From Betaproteobacteria bacterium (GTDB lineage Bacteria > Pseudomonadota > Gammaproteobacteria > Burkholderiales > Casimicrobiaceae), in the NCBI GenBank assembly GCA_005882995.1, contig VBCY01000111.1, forward strand, positions 1 to 43,297: DNA of 43,297 nucleotides, read 5' to 3'. Both the position numbers and the translations under genes were made by a program. Numbering within the stretch: the stretch's first letter is position 1; every line of letters starts with the position of its first letter. Shown piece by piece: positions 17,772-25,436 of the stretch. Under the pieces are notes generated by a model that ran no database searches, was not told where the DNA came from, and saw only the letters and a list, made by a program, of their open reading frames with translations.

Positions 17772-18310
17772 AGGTCACTCCTACCGAGCTGCCCGACGTG
17801 CTGCTGATCGAGCCCCGGCTCTTCGCCGACCAACGCGGCTTCTTTTTCGAGAGCTACAACCGGCGCGCACTTTCGGATGCGGGCCTCGAAGCGGAATTCG
17901 TGCAGGACAATCATTCGCGCTCGATGCGTGGCGTCCTGCGCGGCCTGCACTACCAGATAGAGCACGCGCAGGGAAAGCTGGTGCGCGTCATATCCGGCGA
18001 GGTCTTCGACGTGGCGGTCGACATTCGCCGCAGCTCTCCGACCTTCGGCCGTTGGACATCGATGGCGCTGTCCGCTCAAAACAAGCGCATGTTATGGATC
18101 CCAGCAGGCTTCGCTCACGGCTTCCTGGTGGTCTCGGACATCGCAGAGTTTCTCTACAAGACGACCGATTACTGGTATTCGGAATTCGAGCGCACCTTGC
18201 TGTGGAGCGATCCCGCGCTTGGCATCGCATGGCCGCTCGCGGGCTCGCCGACGGTCGCGCCCAAAGATGAGGCAGGGCGACCGCTGGCGCTTGCCGATGT
18301 CTATCCGTGA
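17768..18310 (+). CDS. rfbC: RmlC, dTDP-4-dehydrorhamnose 3,5-epimerase
   Basis: RmlC epimerises C3 and C5 of dTDP-4-keto-6-deoxyglucose, step three of dTDP-L-rhamnose synthesis. The cupin-fold protein is 180 residues, normal length. I start at ATG 17768 (MKVTPTELPDVLL), as the open frame further left lies inside rmlA. Family markers are DQRGFFFESYN near 22-32, FVQDNHSRSMRGVLRGLHYQ near 46-66 with the catalytic His, GEVFDVAVDIRRSSPTFG near 78-95, WIPAGFAHGFLV near 112-123, and FLYKTTDYW near 129-137 with the catalytic Tyr. It overlaps the rmlA remnant at its start and rmlD at its end (GTGA). Confidence 0.95.
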   Translation: MKVTPTELPDVLLIEPRLFADQRGFFFESYNRRALSDAGLEAEFVQDNHSRSMRGVLRGLHYQIEHAQGKLVRVISGEVFDVAVDIRRSSPTFGRWTSMALSAQNKRMLWIPAGFAHGFLVVSDIAEFLYKTTDYWYSEFERTLLWSDPALGIAWPLAGSPTVAPKDEAGRPLALADVYP

Positions 18311-19173
18311 CGCCGCGCACCATCCTGATAACCGGCTCGGCGGGGCAGTTAGGATTCGAGCTGACGAGAGCGCTTGCGCCGCACGGAAATATCGCCGCGT
18401 TCGATCACGCGACGCTCGACCTCGGCGATGCTGCAGCGCTCGTCGCGGCGGTGCGCAGCGTGCGTCCCCAGCTGATCGTCAATGCCGCTGCTTACACGGC
18501 GGTCGATCGGGCTGAAAGCGAGCCCGAGCGCGCCCACGCCGTCAACGCCACCGCGCCCGGGATATTCGCGGAGGAAGCGCGACGATCCGGAGCGCTGCTC
18601 ATCCACTATTCCACCGATTACGTTTTCGATGGAACTGCGAGCGCGCCGTACACCGAAGACGCTGCACCCGCGCCGCTCAACGTGTACGGGCGGAGCAAGC
18701 TCGCAGGAGAACGCGCAATCGCTGCCAGCGGCGCGGCGAGCCTGGTCTTGCGAACGAGCTGGGTATACGGCCTGCGCGGATCGAATTTCCTGCTGACCAT
18801 TCGGCGGCTCGCTGCCGAGCGCGACGAGCTTCGCATCGTTTCAGACCAGTTCGGCGTTCCCAACTGGAGCCGCGCGCTGGCCGAAGCGACCGCACAACTC
18901 GTCAGTCGTGGCCTCTCCGCACTCACTGAGCGCGCGGGTCTCTATCACATGAGCGCGACGGGAAGCACGAGCTGGTTCGATTTTGCCCGCGCCATCGTCG
19001 GAAACGCGGCGCGTCCGCGCGTTGTGCCCATCTCCACCGCGGACTATCTAACCGCGGCACGGCGTCCGGCTTATGCAGTGCTGAGTAGCGCCAAGCTCGA
19101 GCGTAGCTTCGATGTCAAGCTGCCAGACTGGCATGAGTTACTGACGCGCTGTCTCCAGACGGCGACGCATTGA
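18307..19173 (+). CDS. rfbD: RmlD, dTDP-4-dehydrorhamnose reductase
   Basis: RmlD reduces dTDP-4-keto-L-rhamnose with NAD(P)H, the last step of dTDP-L-rhamnose synthesis. It is 288 residues, normal for the family, with a GTG start at 18307 overlapping the rmlC stop. Markers are ITGSAGQLGFEL near 7-18, NAAAYTAVDRAESEPERAHAVN near 60-81, YSTDYVFDGTA near 100-110, YGRSKLAGE near 124-132 (Tyr-x3-Lys) and LRTSWVYG near 146-153. It closes the rml operon. With rmlA broken just upstream, this enzyme would lack substrate unless a second RmlA exists elsewhere in the genome. Confidence 0.95.
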   Translation: MTPRTILITGSAGQLGFELTRALAPHGNIAAFDHATLDLGDAAALVAAVRSVRPQLIVNAAAYTAVDRAESEPERAHAVNATAPGIFAEEARRSGALLIHYSTDYVFDGTASAPYTEDAAPAPLNVYGRSKLAGERAIAASGAASLVLRTSWVYGLRGSNFLLTIRRLAAERDELRIVSDQFGVPNWSRALAEATAQLVSRGLSALTERAGLYHMSATGSTSWFDFARAIVGNAARPRVVPISTADYLTAARRPAYAVLSSAKLERSFDVKLPDWHELLTRCLQTATH

Positions 19174-19271
19174 GCGGGTCGTCGCAGCGTTCTCGCCCAC
19201 GTAACATAAGGGAACAACCGCGCCAGCGCACGGTCGATTGCGAGTTGTCTTTAAGAACAGGGAGGCAGACT

Positions 19272-21254
19272 TTGCAGCCAAGCCGGTTTGTGATTTCGTT
19301 GCTCGTGGCTGTGCTCGCCACCAGCGCAGTTGCCGAGACCGTGGCGGTACCTCCGGCGTCTTATCGGCCTTCGCCGACCGGAGCTGTGCAGGCGCCGGCA
19401 AGCTTGCTGACGCCTGACTCGGCGCCTTCGTTTTCCATTCGATTATCCGCGCCAACCGTGGCTGAGAAAGCCAGCGTGAAAGCCGCAGCAGGGGCACGCG
19501 CTGGAGGCAAGTCCGGATTTTCCGGCAGTGGCAAAGGAGGGCCGTTGCAAATTGGCTTTGCGCGCAGCGTACCCGGCGACAATCGTCCGCTCGACTTGAC
19601 GACGCTGTCCTGGATAGCCCAGGGCGACGGCGGGAGCGCTGCGCGAATTGCGGTAACTTCCCCGGGAGCGGCCGCGATTCGGGTCGCGGTGGTGATGAAC
19701 GAGACCGATCCTGACGTCAGTGTGCGCTTCGCTGGATCAGGTGGAACAGGCGAGGTGTTCGGGCCGTATCCGGCGAATCAGATTGCCGGTAACAATCCGT
19801 TCTGGTCGCCGGTGCTGGAAGGCGAAACCGCAACGCTGGAGATTTATCTGCCACCGGGTGTCACTCCGTCGAAGGTGCAGTTGGCGCTGCCACAGGTTTC
19901 GCACCTGGTTGCGGCCGCCCAGGACCTGCTTAAGGCGCAACCCGTGGACGACATTGGTAAGTCCGGAAGTTGCGAAAAGGACGTCGCCTGCATCGCCCCG
20001 ACAACGGCGCTGACGAATCAGGCGCGAGCGGTTGCCAAGATGATTTTTACCCTCAAGGGCAACACGTATACGTGCACGGGGACGCTGATTAACGATTCGA
20101 TTGTGTCGAATACGGCGTACTTCTACACGGCAAATCACTGCATCGCTTCGCAAGCCACGGCGAACACACTTGTCACTTATTGGTTCTTCAAGGCGGTAAC
20201 GTGCGGCAGTCTCGCCGTTCCGCCGTATCAGACCGTCGTCGGCGGTGCACGGCTCCTCGGACGAAGCACCGACTATGACTGGGTGTTGCTGCGACTCAAC
20301 GGCTCTCTGCCTACAAATCCACCCCCGGTCTTTTCCGCTTGGCGCGCAGACACAATCGCAAACTCGACCCTCATATCGGTGCTGCATCATGCGAACGGTG
20401 ATCTGCTCAAATTCAGCCAGGGGACGATGCCCGGCTATGTCACTTTCGACGACGGAAGCAGCTTTGCCTCTGCAAGATATACGCTTGGCTCCACCGAACC
20501 TGGAAGCAGCGGCTCGGCATTGCTCACGCTAGGCGCAGGCGGCACATTTTACGAGCTGCGGGGAGGCCTTTTTGGCAGCCCGACAAACAACGAGGCGTCC
20601 TGCGCTAATCCGAACGGAGTGGACTGGTATTCGCGCATCGACAACGCTCTGCCGCTGGTATCGCAATACCTTACGCCCGGCGCTGCGAACCCGGCGAAGA
20701 AGACTTTGGTGGTCGAGTACTACTACCCGACGCTGGACGACTATTTCATCACCGCCGATCCGCGAGAGATCGCGGCCCTGGATGCCGAGGTCGGAGGCTG
20801 GGTTCGCACGGGACTCACCTTCCTCGCCTATTCCGATCCCGTCGCGGCGCCAGCCGACGCTTCCCCGGTGTGTCGCTACTATGTGCTACCGCAATACGGC
20901 GACTCGCACGTTTATTCCGCGGACCCAGCCGAGTGCGCTCTCATCGGCGTCAGGTTCGGAAATGCCTGGGTGTTCGAGAGCGCGGCGCTGTTTTATATTC
21001 AGTTGCCGAATAAGGCTACCGGAGCTTGTCCCGTCAACACCCGTCCCGTATATCGATTCCTGAACAAGGCGAATCAGGTCCATCATCGATATCTGGCAGA
21101 AGTCGATGATCGCAACTGCCTCTATTACGGACCCGATGCCGACGTGGACTTGCCCTCTGAACCTGACGTCTGCACCGTCACTCCTGGGACATGGATACTC
21201 GAGGGCTACGGTACGCCGCCCAACCAGGTCGTGATGTGCTCGCCGGTGAGCTAG
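19272..21254 (+). CDS. Secreted trypsin-like serine protease, lysyl endopeptidase-like, with C-terminal repeat domain
   Basis: This is a 660-residue exported protease of the S1/lysyl-endopeptidase type. I start at TTG 19272 because GGAGG sits seven bases upstream and the product then opens with a clean signal peptide (QPSRFVISLLVAVLATSAVA-ET); the open frame extends 34 codons further left without either. The catalytic triad is complete: His near 289 (FYTANHCIAS), Asp near 336 (TDYDWVLLRLNG), Ser near 413 (EPGSSGSALL), and CTGTLINDSIVSNTAYFYTANHC strongly resembles Lys-C. Residues ~100-240 are a propeptide-like beta domain. The last 170 residues carry two YYPTLDDYFITAD / YRFLNKANQVHHRYLAEVDD-type units, like the DUF5648 repeats of exported proteins. 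It stands alone after rmlD. Confidence 0.85.
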   Translation: MQPSRFVISLLVAVLATSAVAETVAVPPASYRPSPTGAVQAPASLLTPDSAPSFSIRLSAPTVAEKASVKAAAGARAGGKSGFSGSGKGGPLQIGFARSVPGDNRPLDLTTLSWIAQGDGGSAARIAVTSPGAAAIRVAVVMNETDPDVSVRFAGSGGTGEVFGPYPANQIAGNNPFWSPVLEGETATLEIYLPPGVTPSKVQLALPQVSHLVAAAQDLLKAQPVDDIGKSGSCEKDVACIAPTTALTNQARAVAKMIFTLKGNTYTCTGTLINDSIVSNTAYFYTANHCIASQATANTLVTYWFFKAVTCGSLAVPPYQTVVGGARLLGRSTDYDWVLLRLNGSLPTNPPPVFSAWRADTIANSTLISVLHHANGDLLKFSQGTMPGYVTFDDGSSFASARYTLGSTEPGSSGSALLTLGAGGTFYELRGGLFGSPTNNEASCANPNGVDWYSRIDNALPLVSQYLTPGAANPAKKTLVVEYYYPTLDDYFITADPREIAALDAEVGGWVRTGLTFLAYSDPVAAPADASPVCRYYVLPQYGDSHVYSADPAECALIGVRFGNAWVFESAALFYIQLPNKATGACPVNTRPVYRFLNKANQVHHRYLAEVDDRNCLYYGPDADVDLPSEPDVCTVTPGTWILEGYGTPPNQVVMCSPVS

Positions 21255-21272
21255 GGCCTGCTAACAGGCCCT
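21253..21272. terminator. Hairpin between convergent protease and MOSC genes
   Basis: AGGGCCTG-CTAA-CAGGCCCT forms a perfect 8-bp stem with a 4-base loop, starting in the protease stop codon and lying between two convergent genes. No T tract follows on either strand, so it may be a bidirectional hairpin that works with Rho or protects 3' ends rather than a classic intrinsic terminator. Confidence 0.45.
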
Positions 21273-21284
21273 AAACCGTTTCGG

Positions 21285-22100
21285 TCAGAAGTTGAGGACG
21301 CAGTTCGCACTGGTGCCGACGATCAGCGAAAGACCCACGCCGTTGATGGCAATGGCGTTCATGCCGAAGGTTACGCCGTCCAGAACGCTGTTGTGCCGAT
21401 AGCTCGAAAGAGTCTGCAAGGGCTCGACGCCGACCTCGGCGGTTTCCTGATCGGTCGTGGTGACGCGGCAGCGCGTGCACGCTTTGACGAGCTTCAAGAC
21501 GACCTCACCTGCACGGATCTCCTCGATGTGGTCCTCGTCGTAGGCTTCGATGCCCGACAACACCACATTCGGTCGAAACCTGTTCATGGGCAGCGGGCTC
21601 GAAAGTCGATGGTTGAGATCGGCGAGCGAGGCTTGCGCAATCACGAGAAGCGGGTAAGCATCGGCGAATGCAGTATGCGCACCGCTGGCGCCGACAAACG
21701 CAGGGTTGCATGGCCGGCGATGGTGAGCGTCGAAGCGAACCAGGCGCGCTTCTCGCGCGATCAAAGCCGAGAGCCAGCCCGCGGCGATGTCTCCGCCGTC
21801 GACCGCTGCCACGCTATCTCGCCAAACCGATACGATTCGCGACGGTCCCCTGGTTTCGAAGGGCACATCGAGGGCCGACATGCCCGGTGCTCTGAGCTGC
21901 AATCCGGTCGTCGATGAGGCGACTGAAACAAGAGCCAGTCGAGGGGCTTCGCGCTGCGAAATGAACCGTCCTTCAGCGTCCACGACCATCCAGTGACGAT
22001 CGCCTTCGAGGCCGCGCTCGGTAAGGCGCGCCTCGCGCATGGCGATGCCGCCACAGCTCTTGACCGGGTAGACAAAAAGCCCGGCGATGGTTGCCTTCAC
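21285..22100 (-). CDS. MOSC-domain protein (YcbX-like, with N-terminal MOSC beta barrel)
   Basis: This is a 271-residue protein with an N-terminal MOSC_N barrel (MKATIAGLFVYPVKSCGGI, GLEGDRHWMVVDAEGRFISQRE near 30-50) and a MOSC core (RFRPNVVLSG near 182, CTRCRVTTTD near 215). The family binds molybdenum cofactor through a conserved Cys; here the CTRC motif offers it. E. coli YcbX, with a fused ferredoxin domain, reduces N-hydroxylated compounds; this protein has no C-terminal ferredoxin domain, so it would need a separate electron donor. The start is GTG at 22100 and no good ribosome site is visible. Flanked by the protease (convergent) and cytochrome c4 (same strand). Confidence 0.88.
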   Translation of the reverse strand: MKATIAGLFVYPVKSCGGIAMREARLTERGLEGDRHWMVVDAEGRFISQREAPRLALVSVASSTTGLQLRAPGMSALDVPFETRGPSRIVSVWRDSVAAVDGGDIAAGWLSALIAREARLVRFDAHHRRPCNPAFVGASGAHTAFADAYPLLVIAQASLADLNHRLSSPLPMNRFRPNVVLSGIEAYDEDHIEEIRAGEVVLKLVKACTRCRVTTTDQETAEVGVEPLQTLSSYRHNSVLDGVTFGMNAIAINGVGLSLIVGTSANCVLNF

Positions 22101-22168
22101 AGAGGGTTACTCACCGCAAACAGGCTGATTGCTGATGCGTCGGTTTGCGCCCATAGCGTTAACAGGCC

Positions 22169-22813
22169 CTAGTGCAGACCCGCGGCGTACTGGGCAACAG
22201 CCTGCATTTCGCTATCGCTCATGCGCGAGGCGACCTGTGCCATTACCTTGCCGTTGATGTCCTTGCCCTCCTTGTCACTACCACGCTCGCCTGCCTTGAA
22301 CGCCTTGAGTTGCGCGTACGTGTAATCGGAGTATTGGCCGCTTAACCTTGGATAACGCGCGGGAATGCCCACCCCAGTCGGGGTGTGGCAGGCTGCGCAC
22401 GGCGGCAATCCGCTGGCAGCATTGCCGCCGCGATAAACTTTTTGTCCCGCGAGCACAACTTCGTGGTCCTTTGCTGCGGAGCCTTTGGCCTTTTGTTGCG
22501 AGAAATACACGCCGAGGGCGCGCATTTCCTCGGCCGTCAGCGGCGAAGCCATGCTCGACATTACCGGATTGTTGCGCACACCACTTTTGAAGTGCTCCAA
22601 CTGTACGGTGATATACTGGGCTTGCTGGCCTGCGAGATTGGGATTGGCGGGGGCGGTACTGTTACCGTCCGATCCGTGGCAAGCAGCGCAGACCTGATTC
22701 ACGATTTGCTGTGCCCTTGCCAGGTCGGGCTTCGCGTCAGCGGTTTGAGCCCATGTGGGCACGCTCGGGGCGACGGTGAACAAAGTCGCGGCCAGCCACA
22801 TTGCATATCGCAT
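22169..22813 (-). CDS. Cytochrome c4, periplasmic dihaem cytochrome
   Basis: This is a 214-residue exported dihaem cytochrome that carries electrons to terminal oxidases or denitrification enzymes. I start at ATG 22813 with AAGGAG upstream; the longer open frame lies across the divergent engB region. A signal peptide (MRYAMWLAATLFTVAPSVPTWAQ) precedes two homologous halves, each with a CxxCH haem site: VCAACHGSDGNS near residue 43 and PCAACHTPTGVGIPARYPRLSGQ near 137. Methionine ligands are probably in NPVMSSMASPLT and KVMAQVASRMSD. The neighbourhood cytochrome c4 / engB / hemB is a familiar betaproteobacterial arrangement. Confidence 0.95.
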   Translation of the reverse strand: MRYAMWLAATLFTVAPSVPTWAQTADAKPDLARAQQIVNQVCAACHGSDGNSTAPANPNLAGQQAQYITVQLEHFKSGVRNNPVMSSMASPLTAEEMRALGVYFSQQKAKGSAAKDHEVVLAGQKVYRGGNAASGLPPCAACHTPTGVGIPARYPRLSGQYSDYTYAQLKAFKAGERGSDKEGKDINGKVMAQVASRMSDSEMQAVAQYAAGLH

Positions 22814-22880
22814 GTTCCGTGGATCTCCTTGATTCCGGCGCTTAATGCCGGCGATGCGCTCTCCATCCGCGCCGAAAGCA

Positions 22881-23576
22881 ATGCGGCGACAGCCAGACAA
22901 GCGGCGTATTGTACCGAAACGCAGCGGCGCAGCGGAACGCCCGCCGAGCGCTGCGGCGCGGTTGCTGCGTCGAGCCGAATTCCTGACAACCGCTGCGGAA
23001 TGGCGGCAACTCCCGATCGATGGCGCGCCCGAAATTGCGTTTGCCGGCCGCTCCAACGCCGGCAAGTCTTCCGCCATCAATGCGCTTACCCAACACGCGG
23101 GAATGGCCTTCGCCAGCAAAACCCCAGGCCGTACGCAGCACATCAATTTCTTCCGACTCGATTCAGGCGCGCTGCTGGCCGATCTTCCGGGCTACGGCTA
23201 CGCCCAGGTACCCGCGCAGGTGCGCCGCCACTGGCAGCACTTTCTCGCTCGCTATCTCGCCGAGCGCGATTGCCTCAGAGGGTTGGTTCTGATCATGGAT
23301 ATCCGACATCCGTTAACGGCGCTGGACCGCCAAACTTTTGATTGGCTCCTTCCTGGCCATTTTCCGATCCATGTGCTGCTCACCAAGAGCGACAAACTGG
23401 CGCGCGCCGAGCAAAAGGCCGCGCTGGAGCAGGTTCGCAGCGCGTTGAGCGCTGATTACCCCGCTACTGAGGTCAGCGTGCAGCTGTTTTCAGCGCGCGA
23501 GAGGAAAGGGATTTCGGAAGCTCAGGAGGTCATCGCGTCCTGGCTGAATGGTGAAGCATGGATCAGGGATTTCTAG
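22881..23576 (+). CDS. engB: EngB/YihA, ribosome-assembly GTPase
   Basis: EngB is an essential GTPase of the TRAFAC class needed for large-subunit ribosome assembly. G motifs are all present: G1 GRSNAGKSS, G2 KTPGRTQHINFF, G3 DLPGYGYAQVP, G4 LTKSDKLA, and the SARERKG element for G5. The start is uncertain: ATGs at 22845, 22854 and 22881 are in frame and none has a strong ribosome site. I chose 22881 (MRRQPDKRRIV) because the first two leave almost no room for the divergent cytochrome promoter; homologues start even later, near LLRRAEFLTTA. The length is 231 residues from this start. It is followed by a structured 247-base gap and hemB. Confidence 0.92.
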   Translation: MRRQPDKRRIVPKRSGAAERPPSAAARLLRRAEFLTTAAEWRQLPIDGAPEIAFAGRSNAGKSSAINALTQHAGMAFASKTPGRTQHINFFRLDSGALLADLPGYGYAQVPAQVRRHWQHFLARYLAERDCLRGLVLIMDIRHPLTALDRQTFDWLLPGHFPIHVLLTKSDKLARAEQKAALEQVRSALSADYPATEVSVQLFSARERKGISEAQEVIASWLNGEAWIRDF

Positions 23577-23604
23577 GGAATCATGTAGTGAATCCCAAAA
23601 GAAA

Positions 23605-23738
23605 GGCCCCGGTGTCAAGGGGAGTGACACGGGGCCGAAGAACGCCCCACGGCCGGTGCTATGACACGACCGAAGGGCACCCGCTCAGGGAGGGAAGCGG
23701 GAGACGTCACAACGTCTACAAAGTGAGACCGGTTCTCA
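23605..23738 (+). ncRNA. Structured RNA in the engB-hemB gap (candidate hemB leader RNA motif)
   Basis: The 247-base gap between engB and hemB holds a row of hairpins. (1) 23605-23636: GGCCCC plus GTGTCA pair with TGACAC plus GGGGCC around one bulged G, loop AGGGGAG. (2) GGTGC 23655-23659 can pair with GCACC 23677-23681. (3) 23680-23701: CCCGCT / AGCGGG with loop CAGGGAGGGA. (4) 23702-23717: AGACGT-CACA-ACGTCT, perfect. (5) 23724-23738: TGAGA-CCGGT-TCTCA. Position before hemB matches the hemB RNA motif described computationally in betaproteobacteria, as I recall it; I cannot check the covariance model. Two loops are GGA-rich, like CsrA/RsmA sites. It could be a cis-regulatory leader of hemB or a separate small RNA. 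Confidence 0.6.
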
Positions 23739-23784
23739 TTCGACGAGTTCCACGAATTTCCAAAACGGTGGAATCCGTGGGTGA

Positions 23785-24825
<1,041 letters not shown>

Positions 24826-24834
24826 AGCGAGGTT

Positions 24835-25431
24835 TTAATCGTCGCCCGGGATGATCGGAGCATCGAGCGCGTTGCGCAACTCCGCAAGGCTCATTCGCTG
24901 GTCTTGATCGCGCCTCGGCCGATTGCGCCGTTGGTTCGGGGTGACGATGATAAGCCGCACCGCTTCGACGCCGTGACCCACCATGAGTTCGCCGAAAGGG
25001 CTTTTTGGCGCCTGCACTGGCGCATAGTCGATGCCGGCGTTGATCAACGCAAGCTCAATCGACTTTGCATCCTCGGCCTCTAGTTCCACTCTGACGTCGC
25101 TGTGCTGGGTCGCCCATCCCGCTGCGACGCCGCCGACGAGCACAGGACGCCATTGTGAAAGGCGCTCCATCCAATGCAACGCCGAGCGCCGTTGCTGTCG
25201 GAGGGTGCCGGCATGCTCCTCGGGTCGAAACAGACTGTTGTAATCACGCAACGCCTGCTCGATCTCGTCATTGCCCGGCAGCCCTTCCTTGTCGTCAAGA
25301 CCCAGTTCCCGGCACGCCTTGCGCTTGGCCATCGACCAGTCGGCAAGCCCGTGCTCGGCGATGAGCCGGGCAGCCGCCTGCGCGATGCGCACTCGATTGC
25401 GTTGACTTCGCGTCGAGTCGATGCGTGGCAT
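24835..25431 (-). CDS. Conserved nucleotidyltransferase-fold-like protein of unknown function
   Basis: Function not known. The 198-residue protein starts at ATG 25431, five bases after the mrcA stop, so it is probably co-transcribed with mrcA. Residues ~14-90 (AAARLIAEHGLADWSMAKRKACRELGL, LPGNDEIEQALRDYNSLF, EEHAGTLRQQRRSALHWM) resemble the helical N-terminal part of a betaproteobacterial family annotated as nucleotidyltransferase-domain proteins. Residues ~100-150 (PVLVGGVAAGWATQHSDVRVELEAEDAKSIELALI) look like the GG...DxD region of a minimal nucleotidyltransferase, but the metal motif is degenerate (SDVRVEL, no clear DxD). The C-terminus is Arg-rich (NQRRNRPRRDQDQRM). It is probably not a catalytically standard enzyme. 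Confidence 0.7.
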   Translation of the reverse strand: MPRIDSTRSQRNRVRIAQAAARLIAEHGLADWSMAKRKACRELGLDDKEGLPGNDEIEQALRDYNSLFRPEEHAGTLRQQRRSALHWMERLSQWRPVLVGGVAAGWATQHSDVRVELEAEDAKSIELALINAGIDYAPVQAPKSPFGELMVGHGVEAVRLIIVTPNQRRNRPRRDQDQRMSLAELRNALDAPIIPGDD

Positions 25432-25436
25432 CGTAA

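Noticed and set aside
22385-23341. Plus-strand open frame of 318 codons spanning cytochrome c4 and engB
   Set aside because: It runs antisense through cytochrome c4 and out of frame through engB, both of which have complete motifs.
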